From Aquilaria yunnanensis (taxonomy: Eukaryota; Streptophyta; Magnoliopsida; Malvales; Thymelaeaceae): a DNA stretch of 64,000 nucleotides. Numbering within the stretch: position 1 is the stretch's first letter; each line of letters opens with the position of its first letter. The stretch spans positions 2,048,501 through 2,112,500 of the forward strand of contig CM077599.1 of assembly GCA_039654915.1 (NCBI GenBank), written 5' to 3'. The notes beneath the pieces are model-generated. The model did not search any database, had not been told where the DNA came from, and saw nothing but the letters and a program-made list of their open reading frames with translations. The position numbers were made by a program, and so were the translations under genes. Below are positions 1 through 10,003 of this stretch, piece after piece.

Positions 1-430
1 TGAGAGTGAAATATCACAAGAAAACCTTCCATCTGATAAAAATCTTAACATCTTCTGTGTTTTCTGCTTGTCTGTCTTTTAGGCTAAAGAGAATATATTA
101 TTGAATACAAATACTATTAAAATAGGAGTCAATGATGTGCATAACATGATCTGCATGCATTAAGTCACTTGACGAAATGCTCCTATAAAACATCCTTTTC
201 AACTAAGCGAATATGTTCATATGCTTGACAACAAAAATTTCCAGTCTTCAACAAATTCTTTGCATTGTCAAAACATCACCATTAGAATCAATCTTCCAGA
301 ATTATAGATTTTATAGTAGAATTCACCAGTTGTAGTTGACATATGGTATATCTCTCACATGATAACAAACAAACAAGCACAGAAGAGGGGACGAAAATCT
401 GTCTTCAAACAACTGCCTCAAGTTAGTTAC
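1..430 (-). other. Probable intron of the EF-Ts polyprotein gene
   Basis: No EF-Ts coding sequence is recognisable here on the minus strand. The S1-domain reading frame to the right ends with a good splice donor (G|GTAAC, intron starting at 430), and the in-frame TAA lies just inside it at 423-425. I therefore read 1-430 as the 5' part of an intron whose downstream exons, encoding the EF-Ts domains, lie left of the window. Alternatively it is the 3' UTR of a short S1-only product. Confidence 0.5.
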
Positions 431-2357
431 CATAAGTATCATTAGAATGATGAAGCTCTGTTGCTGTACCTGAGCTGACAATGCTTCCATTTCTGTCAGG
501 AATTCTTCCCTCTCCATTGCCTTCAATTGGCGCAGTAGCAGGTGTTTGGACTTGCTCTTCTACAATTGTATCTTCAGTATGATGTGTTAGATCTCCATTA
601 CCAGCCTGTTTTTCTGGCGAAATAATTTTATCAGCTACTTGTGCAGAGAAGCTTGATGCATTATCAGTTTCAGAAACAACTGTTGAAGGAGCCTCCTCAC
701 TAATCTGATTCTCACCTGAAACAGTATCTTCAGTAGACAAACTCTTAGAAACTTCCTCCGTTACGTTCTCAGTAAATTCTTCACCCTTGTCCGTAACATT
801 GGATACATTATTTGTTTCATCACCAGCTAGATTTTCAGAAGAAACAATTTGATCAGCTACTTCAGCAGAGAAGCCTGATGCATTATCACTTTCAGAAACA
901 ACTGCTGAAGGAGCCTCCTCGGTAATCTGATTCTCACTTGACACAGTATCTTCAGAAGACAAACTCTTAGAAACTTCCTCCATTACATTCTCGGTAAATT
1001 CTTCACCATTGTTTGTAACACCAAATATATTATCTGTTTTGTGAGAATAAGTTTCTTCTTTTACCATCTCTTCTGAAGCTGGAGCTACCCTCGTCACATC
1101 TGTGATGCCACTTGCTGGTTGGTCCTCACTATCATTAACAGTATACCCAACATCTCCAGCCTGCGTTGGCTTTCCTTCTAACACTTTAGAAGTCTTTATT
1201 GTCACCAGGTCTTGAGCTGATTTCTCCATCTCTTCTCTCTGATCCAAAAAAGCAGCAATATCCTTGTTCTCACGAAAAGCCAACACAAATGGATTGGTAG
1301 CGATATGGACAATCCCCTGGGTGAGCTGTGAATCCAACTTGTCATCATTACCTTCTTCCTTCATTGTTAAGGTCACTTGACCCCTATTGATACGCAGCAC
1401 GCGGACTTTGACTTCTTGGCCAACCTGCAGTGATGAGCCTCCCATCATGCTAACAAGCCCACCATCAGATTCCTCTGAGTGAGGCAAAAACCCTTCCTCA
1501 CCCCCAGGCAGAGATATGAAAGTTCCTGACCTGGTTAAATTTTTCACAGTGCCTTCCAGCTCCTGTCCCTTGACAAATTTGGAGCTTTTCACCTCTTCCT
1601 TCTTCTGGCTGGATTTCAAAGAACTCTTTTTGTTTGGTCTTGCCCTATCAGCCGTGGCTCTTCCATCCTTCCTCTGCTGCCGCTGACTCGTATCCTCAGT
1701 TTCACGCATGGAAAGAGAAATACGCTCAGTCTCATAGTTCACTTCAACTAATGTTACCTTCACTTCTTGTCCAACAGAAACAAAATCTGCAACATCCTTA
1801 ACAAAGCTATTGCTCAACCTGGAAACATGTACCAGCCCTTCTGTGAAAGCTCCAAAATCAACAAAAGCACCAAATGGTTGAATTGATCTCACTTTCCCAG
1901 TAAAAGTTGCACCGGGAATGAGCTCCTCATTTTTAACTGGCGGCATCTCACTTTTTCTAGCTGGTCTTGTTTTCTTAGTTCGAGGAGAGGCAGGACTAGA
2001 ATTTGAGTTGGCAGGGGAACCTTCAGATGTTTCAAGCACATCAGATTGAACTTCAGAGTCTTCATTAGAAATCTCATTAGGAGCAGGTGAACTTGATTCC
2101 TCTAAAGCCACATTGGTCCCTGTTGCTAGTAGTTCATGATGTCCAAATCTTTTATACAAAGGATAACCCCATGCATGTTGTGGCAATAATTTAAAAGATG
2201 TGGCAAGAGGTAATATAAGCCTCTCAGACGATAATGCCTGTTTTCCAGCATGTCTTGATACCCTGCATCTTGTTAAACAATTTTTACTTTTTACAGTAAA
2301 GGCAGCTCCTGGAATAATTGATGTATTTTTCACAGAATACTGGGTCACTGGTGTCAT
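431..2357 (-). CDS. PETs: Chloroplast EF-Ts polyprotein, N-terminal S1-domain exon (partial)
   Basis: Seen: a 644-codon frame starting at 2357. It has a Ser/Arg-rich plastid-transit-like N-terminus (about residues 1-70), an acidic linker, a first S1 RNA-binding domain (about 147-218, with the typical FGAFVDFG and GLVHVS motifs) and a second S1 domain (about 262-335, with GFLPHSE). A long acidic tail from about 390 contains two copies of a roughly 79-residue repeat. Known: plant PETs/EMB2726 proteins have this transit peptide-S1-S1-acidic layout followed by EF-Ts domains, and act in plastid translation elongation with ribosome-associated S1 modules. Inference: the frame is the large first coding exon. 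A donor at 431/430 precedes the in-frame TAA (423-425), so EF-Ts would be added by splicing to exons outside the window. If the intron is retained, a 644-aa S1-only protein results. Start choice: the N-terminus matches the family, and no in-frame coding precedes it. Confidence 0.88.
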
Positions 2358-2399
2358 TTTAACTTGAAAGCAAAAAGTTTCAGCTCGTTTTCACTGCCC

Positions 2400-3418
2400 T
2401 CAGTCAAGCATCTGCATCTCAACCTACAAAAATAAGAATGGCATGCGAAAAAAAATAAAAACATCCCTAAAAATCCAGAAAAGGGTATATAAAGAACATA
2501 TCATAAAGACAAAGAATCATTACCATAGTTCAGAAAAAATAAAATTTAAATAAATGAACACGGTAATAGACTTTGTTTAACAAATTTTCTAAAGAGATTA
2601 CATTTCTTCTATGAAAAAAGACAGGTTATTATCAGCCAACAAGGTCTCAACCAATCATAAAGCTGTTCTCTGAATGCTACCACAGTACTTTGTAAGAAGC
2701 ATGAGAGTGCATAGCAATCATTTTTTTTTTCTTTTCCTTACCTAAGCTAACTGACATTCTCAATTGTGGAATTCCTACCTGCCACCAGTTTTACAATTCA
2801 AGCACATGATATACGAATATCACACTCTGTTCATTCATAACTGTTAATATAAGGAAAACACAAATTCAGATGAAGTAGAGAATAATTTCATCCCAAATTC
2901 CGCTATAATCACAGCAAACCCGACCCTACACATCTACAGCACAATCAAGAACATTCATTTAACTGGCATTTGCCATCAACTTAACATGGAAACACATCAA
3001 GCTATTGAATCTTAAATCCAAGAAACAAACAGCCACAAGGCATTGAATGCAGAAAGCAATAATGTCCTCCAACAACAATCCCTGCACTAGCCTACGTCTT
3101 AATATTGCAATTTAGCTGGTAAACCTATACCAACTCATCCATGACCAAAAACAAGCAGCTTGAACTAAAACAACAATAGCTCCATAATAGCATCAATAGA
3201 AACCACAAGAAATCATTCAAATTCAGCGACTTCAGTTAAAACCCATATGAATTAAGGCTAACCCAACACTTAGGAGCTCCAAAGCAGAGTGGAAAAAAAA
3301 ACTTCGAAATAGATGACCCAGTAGCAAATAATACCTCCAGCTTCACAGAAAAGGAAGGAGATTTGGGCAAACCCAAAAGTGAGAACGCTTGTCCGTAAAA
3401 AACTGAACGGGATGGCAA
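2400..3418 (-). other. Predicted spliced upstream ORF (35 codons) in the EF-Ts leader
   Basis: An ATG at 3418 opens a frame of 28 codons that reaches the leader-intron donor (3335). Joined to the exon at 2423 it continues for seven codons to TGA at 2400-2402, 42 nt before the main ATG. The frame is 84 nt in the first exon and ends in phase 0, so the peptide would be 35 aa. No family is recognised. It could dampen or regulate translation of the main ORF, or simply be by-passed if transcription starts downstream of 3418. Confidence 0.4.
2424..3334 (-). other. 5' UTR intron of the EF-Ts polyprotein gene
   Basis: Minus-strand donor GAG|GTATT at 3335/3334 and acceptor TTTTTGTAG|GTTGAG at 2424/2423 delimit a 911-bp AT-rich intron. 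It lies between a non-coding leader exon (about 3335-3440) and the leader portion of the main exon (2358-2423). Leader introns are common in plant plastid-protein genes. This is predicted from splice signals only. Confidence 0.6.
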
Positions 3419-3419
3419 C

Positions 3420-4537
3420 GAAAGGTTGGGCTTTAAATCCTTATCTCAGGAAAATTGACGAGAGCATATATGACACAGCCTTTTTTTTATATTTCTTTCT
3501 TATTTTTTGGATAAGAAAAATTTAAGGACGTCGCTCCGTTGGCGCGGCTCCTCTCGCACTATCTCCGTTTCGGAGGTATGGCCCGCAACTAATGAGGCTG
3601 ATTTTGCAGATCATAGGCATTGTTTGGCCCAATTATAAGACATTATTGAGCTAAGCTCAGCCCAAATATTCTGTGATCGGATTCGACTTTGCTGGCCCAA
3701 AACTATTCACATGTTCTTTTTTTCTTTTCTTTTTTTTCTTTTTTTTTTTTTTTTTTTGCGGTTCTTTTGGCATATTAACCTAGATTTTGATATATGATTA
3801 ATAACTCCTATTAAAAAGTAAATCACAAAATAAAAATGTTTAATTCTTTTATCAACCAGGAAGAAATAGAATTGGGGCTATAGCTAAGGGCAAAACATAA
3901 AAAAAAAAAAAAAGAAAACAATTTTAAGAAGAGAGTAGGAAAGTCAAACCCAGTCACAGAATGTTTGGGCTTGCCATAACCCAATAATATACTTTCTCCT
4001 TTTAAATTGGTTGTGACCTTTCAAATCTATTTTTGTAAATTTTATAAATATTGGGACACAAAGGATGTTAACTAATATCTTTTAAAATTATCATGAATAA
4101 GTAATTCAATTACTTTTGAATCCATCTGAAAATTCAAACACAATTACAACAATTTTGGATGAAAAGGATAAAAAATATACCTAATAATGTACATTTTAGA
4201 AGCAAGTTTCGATCAACTAAAAAATTTGAAATTTACAACTTTATTCTCTCTATCCATGAGGCACTAATTGTAATTGATTTTGATGTTTGTGAAATTTTAA
4301 AATGATGTTATTCTTAACACGTAGTATTGTTCATATTCCCAAGTTCTTTGTTTTCACGCCTATGCAATTAGGCTTATCTTAATTAGTTGAACGTTTTATT
4401 AATTAATGTTCTAGTGTACAAAGGTTTGAGTTGGAATTCTCAGAGATGAAGAAGCTAGAGATAGTGAGGGAAAAATTAAAGAAAGACAAGAAAAATAGAG
4501 GAATCAAATTAGAGAGCAATCTAGATTTTGTGAGGTG
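3420..4537. other. Promoter side of EF-Ts gene and intergenic DNA
   Basis: The DNA just right of the leader exon holds poly-T/poly-A tracts and a short GC-richer stretch (about 3525-3600). It must contain the minus-strand promoter of the EF-Ts gene, but I cannot point to a convincing TATA box. Further right it is AT-rich with no recognisable coding or RNA gene. Confidence 0.4.
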
Positions 4538-4542
4538 ATTAT

Positions 4543-4708
4543 TGTTAAAGATAAAGATAACTTTAGCTAGCTTTTGTCTTAATTAACCTATTGTATATGT
4601 AGAGATAGTCTTCTCGGGTGATATATTTGATCCACAACTCTTGTAAGACATGTATTTAAAGCCAAATCAATAAATACAAACATAAGCTTGCACAAATAGT
4701 AATTTTCA
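4543..4708 (+). repeat. 5' LTR of the Copia element
   Basis: A 166-bp LTR beginning TGTTAAAGATAAAG and ending AATTTTCA. It matches the LTR at 9831-9998 along its whole length with scattered substitutions, so the insertion is old. Confidence 0.92.
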
Positions 4709-4761
4709 TAGTATTAGAACAAATTCCAATCCCCACCTAAAATCATAATTCCTTTATCGAG

Positions 4762-5520
4762 ATGGCAAACAAGAATCCTATTTGAGGGTCTGGTCTGAGT
4801 GGTCCTGTTCCATCACCACTCGGATCAGATCAAACATCCCCATACTATTTAAGTTCTTTTGACAGTCCTAGTACCATCCTCGTCCCTTGTCTTCTTAATG
4901 GTGACATTTACCCAACATGGCACCAAGCCATGAGAAAAACACTTTAAGTAAAGAACAAATTATCATTTGTTGATGGATCCTTACTAAGACCTAAGGAAGA
5001 GGATCCAAATAGACAAGTTTGAGAGAAAGCCAACTCAATGGTGATATCCTAGTTATTCAATGCTTTAGCAGCAAAGTTGCACAACAATGTGGCATATGCA
5101 GATTCAGCAAGCGAATTGTGGATGGACTATTCAGCAAGCAAATTGTGGATGGACTTAAGGGAGAGGTTTTCTCAAGGCAATGCTCCAAGAGTATATGAAT
5201 TAAAGTGAGTAATTTTACTTGTTTAGTAGAAATATCTCACCATTATGGCATATTATTCAAAACTCAAAACCATGTGGGATGAGTTAAGAACATATTCAAA
5301 CATCCCCAAGTGCACCCATGGAGCGGCGAAAGAACTAATGTTCAAAATAGAAGGTGAGAAATTAATTCAATTTCTTATTGGACTCAGTGATAAACATGCT
5401 GTTGTCAGGTCTCAGATTCTGAACATGGACCCCCTACCAAATGTCAACAAAGTCTATGCACTTGTAGTTAAGGAGAAGAAACAATAGTATATGGCCAATT
5501 CCCAAAACACAATAACAGAA
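4762..5520 (+). pseudogene. Copia gag remnant
   Basis: From the ATG at 4762 the conceptual translation shows the Copia Gag N-terminal pattern: SPYYL...DSPSTILV, then LNGDIYPTWHQAMR and NKLSFVDGS. An early TGA and further stops interrupt it. The longest surviving open piece (5245-5487) keeps a UBN2-type segment (YYSKLKTMWDELRTY ... FLIGLSDKHAVVRSQIL). No zinc knuckle was found intact. The protein would have packaged element RNA; it is broken here. Confidence 0.8.
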
Positions 5521-6163
5521 GTGGCTATCTTCATTGTTAAGCAACCAAAAGGCCAGGGGTCCAACTTAAACAAAGACTAAAATAAGAGCAAATTACATTG
5601 TACACACTATGGTAAGGCTGAGGCATGTATTAGATGGATGTTTTGAACTTATAAGATATCCTAACTGGTGGTAAAATTGAGAGAAAAAGGCTCCCAGCAA
5701 GCCAACTCAAAAACCCAGCGAAACAGCCAGTAATAAGGCTACCATAGATACTAGTTTTGGAAGTTCCAAGGTGACCGATGGCAATTTGAATATTACTCAA
5801 GATCACTTCAATCAATCGATGACACTTTTATTCAAGCAAAATACAACAGTGAGTTTTGCTAGTAAAGTTTCTAAACTTGCCTTTAAATGGATCATTGACA
5901 GTGGTGCCTCAGAATATATGGTGTCATAGCTATCTTTATTATCCAATGTTTGCTCTTCGACATTATTTTCTCCAGTTAAACTGCCGGATGAGATTAGCAT
6001 GAAAATCAATTCCTATGGTCAAAGTTTGTTGTCACCTAACTTTAAACTTGATGATGTTCTCTATGTGTCATCCTTCACTTTTAATTTATTGTCAGTCAAC
6101 AAGATTACTTAGGCTTTGAATTGCCCTATGACATTTTTTATCTCCAAACTCTTGGTTTATATA

Positions 6164-7046
6164 TGATGCCCGCTGGCATCCTCGTTGTGTGACATAGTGG
6201 CCTAAAGCAGGGACTTCCGGTATGAAGTTGTATGAATGAGAGACTCCCGATAAGAGGGTGGCTGCAAGACTCAGAGAAACAAGGGTTAAAGACTCCCCGG
6301 AATGTGTTTCCGGGGGATGAGCCTCCAATGCCTAAGTCAGTAAGAGTAGTAAAGAGTAGAGTGGAGAATAGAGAGTAGGGAGAGTCTTTTTATTTTTTAC
6401 CATGGTCTTCCTAAGTATTTATAGGAGGGCATAGGAAGGAGGCCGTTTGACACAGCCCGTTGAGATTATGACACGTGTTCAACCAGATTTGATATGTACC
6501 TTTGTAGACAGGTACCTCCAGCTAGCCTTAGGCCATTCTAGCCAAGGGTGTCGGTGAAGTTACTGTGACAGGGGTGTCTGTGGCAGAGGTGTTTATGGCA
6601 GGGGCGTGTGTGAGGTCTCTGTGTCAGAGACTCCTTAACCGTTTTTGTCGTATCTTCTCGAAACCCCTTCGGGGAATGAGACCCTTTTCAGAGTATGTGA
6701 CCCACTTCGGCAAGATATCATCACCGAGGGCCATCATGATAAGTTCTTCAGCGGAACGGGGCACCTTCGGGAGACGTTCTCCTATGCCGAGGATGGGGAA
6801 TTATCCTTCCGAGGTCGATAGGTTTGTAGAACCCGAGGGTGGTAAAAGACACCTTCCCCCGAAGTTGGTCATGTCACCTTTCCGAGGTTAGTCCTGCTAT
6901 TTCCCAAGGTCGGTGGTGGGTCATTGAGGTCAGGTGGTCAAGCATAGTACGAGCCTTCTCTCCCAAGGTTGGTTACTCTTCATTTCCGAGGGTGTTGCTC
7001 ACCAGGCAACCTGGGAATTCTAAGGGTAATAACCCTTTGGCTATCA
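6164..7046 (+). mobile_element. Solo LTR nested in the Copia element
   Basis: An 883-bp block begins TGATGCCC and ends GGCTATCA (TG...CA with TGAT/ATCA mini inverted repeat). It is flanked on both sides by ATATA (6159-6163 and 7047-7051), a perfect 5-bp duplication. Removing it restores continuity of the Copia pol region. A TATA-like TATTTATAGG at about 6416 suggests plus-strand transcription in the parent LTR. No internal retrotransposon domain is present, so this is a solo LTR left by LTR-LTR recombination. Its GC content is higher than its surroundings. Family not identified. Confidence 0.85.
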
Positions 7047-7079
7047 ATATAGGACCTGACATCGAAGAAACTGATTAAC

Positions 7080-7640
7080 ATGAGTGAAGAATGTGATAAC
7101 TTATACAACTTCAAAGAACTCAAGGCTCATGTGATAGTTTCCAGTGAATTCGAAAATCAAGCATCCATTTGGCATAGGCTACTTGTCCATTTGTCTTTTG
7201 AGAGGTTGTCTTCAATTCCTCAACTAAGGAATTTGTCTTTTAAACATTTAGAGAAGTGTTGTGATTCTTGCCATCAAGCAAAACAATCCAGGAAACCTTT
7301 TTTGAAAAGTATGAGTATTAGTACATCTTGCTTTGAGTTAGTTCATCTCAATATATGGGGGCTAAACATTTTGATACATATTATGCCATGATAAAAAATT
7401 GGTTTGGAAAAAGTTTGCTTCAAGTGAGAATTGACAATGGTCAAGAGTTCGTATATGGTCATTTATTTCATTTCCTTAAACAAAACGACATCACCTTGCA
7501 GACTTCATGTACCAACACCCTACAACAAAAATGGAGCGGTCGAAAGAAAACATCTTCACTTACATGAAGTTTCTCAAGCATTTCAATTCTAAGCCAACCA
7601 TCCTATAAAATTTTAGGAAAAATGCATCCTTATTGTAACC
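7080..7640 (+). pseudogene. Copia GAG-pre-integrase/integrase remnant
   Basis: Conceptual frames show IWHRLLVHLSFERL, an HHCC-like CCDSCHQAKQ and then RIDNGQEFV, the area of the second catalytic Asp of a Copia integrase. Stops and frame changes separate the pieces. The integrase would have inserted element cDNA; it is inactive here. Confidence 0.78.
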
Positions 7641-8139
7641 AATCTCATTAATGATATGGCATCATCAAAACTTGGAGGTAAAAGCCCCTATAAGATGTTG
7701 TTTTCCAAATCCCCATCTTCATGTCTTTGGATGCTTAGGCTATGTCCTCTCAAAGTCATTAGATAAATTTCAAGCTTGATCTAAACCTTGATCTAAACCT
7801 TGTATTTTTGTTGGCTACCCGGTTGGTAAAAAAAGATACAAAATGTATAACAAAGAAATGTATAGAATTCTTGTTTCACGAGATGTAGCTTTTTACGAAA
7901 ATCACTTCCCTTTCAAAGAATCTGGTGATTAACCGTCAAAACCTCAACCTATGTTGGAGCCAACATCTTGTGAATATGAGGTTATATTAACCTCCAAACC
8001 TTTGTTGAACCTTTCAGGCTCTCAAGATGGTCTACCTGATTCAGCTCTTATTGAGAAAATTGATACTTTAATTATGCTTGACTAGATTGAAAGTAGACCC
8101 TAACGGAATCATTGACCACCTGCCCATCTTCGAGACTAT

Positions 8140-9104
8140 ATGCATGAAATATCTGAAGTAGACAAGCCGTCATCACCTGTTGAAAGTCAAGCCTATTTGG
8201 GTAAGCCCTATTTTCTACTTTCTTATTTGTCTTATGAGCATTTTACTATGGAACACAAAGCTTTTCTTGCAACAATTTCATGTATAAATGAGCCACAAAT
8301 TTTTGTAGAATCCAACAAGGATCCTAAGTGGCGTGATGCCATGAAACAAGAGTTTCAGGCACTTGAAAAAACTAAAACATAATCACCGGAGAAATTGCCA
8401 CCCAACAAAAGGCCAATTGGCTCCAACTAGGTTTATAGAATCAAATACAGAACTAATGGTTCCATTGAAAAATGCAAAGCTCGATTGGTCACTAAGGGCT
8501 TTATTCAAGTGAAAAGCGTTGATTACACTGAAACATTGGCACCGGTAGTAAAACTCACCTCAGTTCAGTGTTTATTAGCTGTGGCCGTAGCCAATAAATG
8601 GCATTTTCATCAACTTGATATTCATAAAGTTTTTCTTTAAGGAGATTTGAAAGAGGAAATTTATATGACACCATTACCTGGATTAATTCTTCATGAAGAT
8701 GATTAAGTGAGCAAACTTTAGAAATCTCTTTATGGCCTCAAACAGGTTTCTCGTTAGTAATTCAAAAAACTTTCTGTTGCTGTTATTGAATTAGGCTTTG
8801 TTCAATATAAAGCTGATTATTATTTGTTTATTCATAAATGCAAAGATTACTTTACAGCCATTTGGGTGTATGTCAATGATATGGTTATAGTAGGGAATGA
8901 TGCTATGCAAATTTAGCAGCTAAAGGCTCATTTACATGACAAGTTCTATTTAAAGGACCTAGGAAAACTGAAGTATTTTCTTGGCTAGGAGTTGGCTCAA
9001 TCACCAGAAGGAATCTTTCTTTCACAAAAAAAATATACAATTGATCTGTTGAAAGACACTGGCATGACAGAGCCCAAACCAGTGCATTTTCCACTTCAAC
9101 AGTA
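8140..9104 (+). pseudogene. Copia reverse transcriptase (RVT_2) remnant
   Basis: The frame at 8140-8382 ends with WRDAMKQEFQAL, the usual entry to Copia RT. It continues through KCKARLVTKGF, ETLAPVVKL, WHFHQLDIHKVFL and YVNDMVIVGND. The last is the YVDD active-site box with the first Asp changed to Asn. Several in-frame stops are present, so no functional polymerase is expected. Confidence 0.85.
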
Positions 9105-9225
9105 ACATCATCTTGGTAGTATTAAGTGCTAGGAACGGAAGGATCCTGAATAATTCCTAAGATTAATTGAAAAATTAATATATTTCACCATCATAAGACT
9201 AGATATCACTTATGCAGTTAATTTA

Positions 9226-9795
9226 TTGAGCCAATTCATGCAAAGGCCATGTGTTGTACATTTTCATGTCATAATGCATGTTTTTCGCTACTTGAAACAA
9301 ACTTTGGGACAAGGTTTATTTTTCTCAGCCACAAGCTCTTTGACACTACATGCTTTTTGTGATGTTGATTGGGTAGCATCTATAAAAACAAGACACTCTA
9401 CTACAAGATTCATTACTTGACTTGGGACTACACTTATTTCTTGGAAGTCTAGGAAACAATCTACTATTTCTTAGTCATTTGCAGAAGTTGATTATCATTC
9501 TAGGTAAGGACAACCAGTGAGCTTATTTGGCTTAAAGCTCTACTTTATGACCTGACTATCAGACATCTAAACCTATGAAGCTTTATTATGACAATCAAGT
9601 GGCTATCTGTATCATAACCAATCTAGTTTTTTATAAGCACAGTAAATGCATTGAGATTGATTGTCACTTTATTCATGACAAAGTTATGTCAAAGGAGCCT
9701 GTTCCTTGACATGTCTTCACAGGACTTTAGCTAGTTAATATTCTAGCCAATACATTAGGGAAAGCTCAATTCGAGTTCCTGTTGAACAAGTTTGG
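9226..9795 (+). pseudogene. Copia RNase H remnant
   Basis: The open piece 9226-9420 has HVFRYLKQTLGQGLFF and AFCDVDWVAS, the start of the Copia RNase H with its catalytic Asp region. Broken frames then give SKSRKQSTIS and the C-terminal FEFLLNKFGMF typical of the end of Copia pol, close to the polypurine tract. Stops show that it is dead. Confidence 0.82.
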
Positions 9796-9830
9796 CATGT
9801 TTAATTCATATGCTCCAACTTGAGGATGAG

Positions 9831-9998
9831 TGTTAAAAATAAAGATAGCTTTAGCTAGCTTTTATTTCAAGTAATCTTTTGTCTACATAGAGATAGTCTT
9901 CTCGGATAATATACTTGATCCATAACTCTTGTAAGACATGTTTTTAAAGCCAAATCAATGAATACAAATGTAAGCTTGCACCAAATAGCAAGTTTTCA
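9831..9998 (+). repeat. 3' LTR of the Copia element
   Basis: A 168-bp partner of the LTR at 4543, starting right after the purine tract CTTGAGGATGAG and ending GTTTTCA. It is followed by ATTAT, the target-site duplication. Confidence 0.92.
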
Positions 9999-10003
9999 AT
10001 TAT

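Larger units (their letters stand above)
4543..9998 (+). mobile_element. Degenerate Ty1/Copia LTR retrotransposon
   Basis: Seen: LTRs at 4543-4708 and 9831-9998 (both TG...CA, roughly 13% different by eye), flanked by a perfect 5-bp duplication ATTAT (4538-4542 and 9999-10003). A primer-site remnant TAGTATTAGAAC (4709-4720) resembles the initiator-Met site TGGTATCAGAGC of Copia elements. A purine-rich tract CTTGAGGATGAG (9819-9830) abuts the 3' LTR. Coding remains on the plus strand run gag (from 4762), GAG-pre-integrase and integrase (about 7080-7600), RVT_2 reverse transcriptase (about 8330-9100, with YVND in place of YVDD) and RNase H (about 9220-9790), the usual Copia order. Every segment carries stops or frameshifts, so it cannot be autonomous. 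A solo LTR is nested at 6164-7046. Confidence 0.93.

Noticed and set aside
6565..7078. Plus-strand frames of 108 and 79 aa
   Set aside because: They lie within the solo LTR and cross its edge; no homology.
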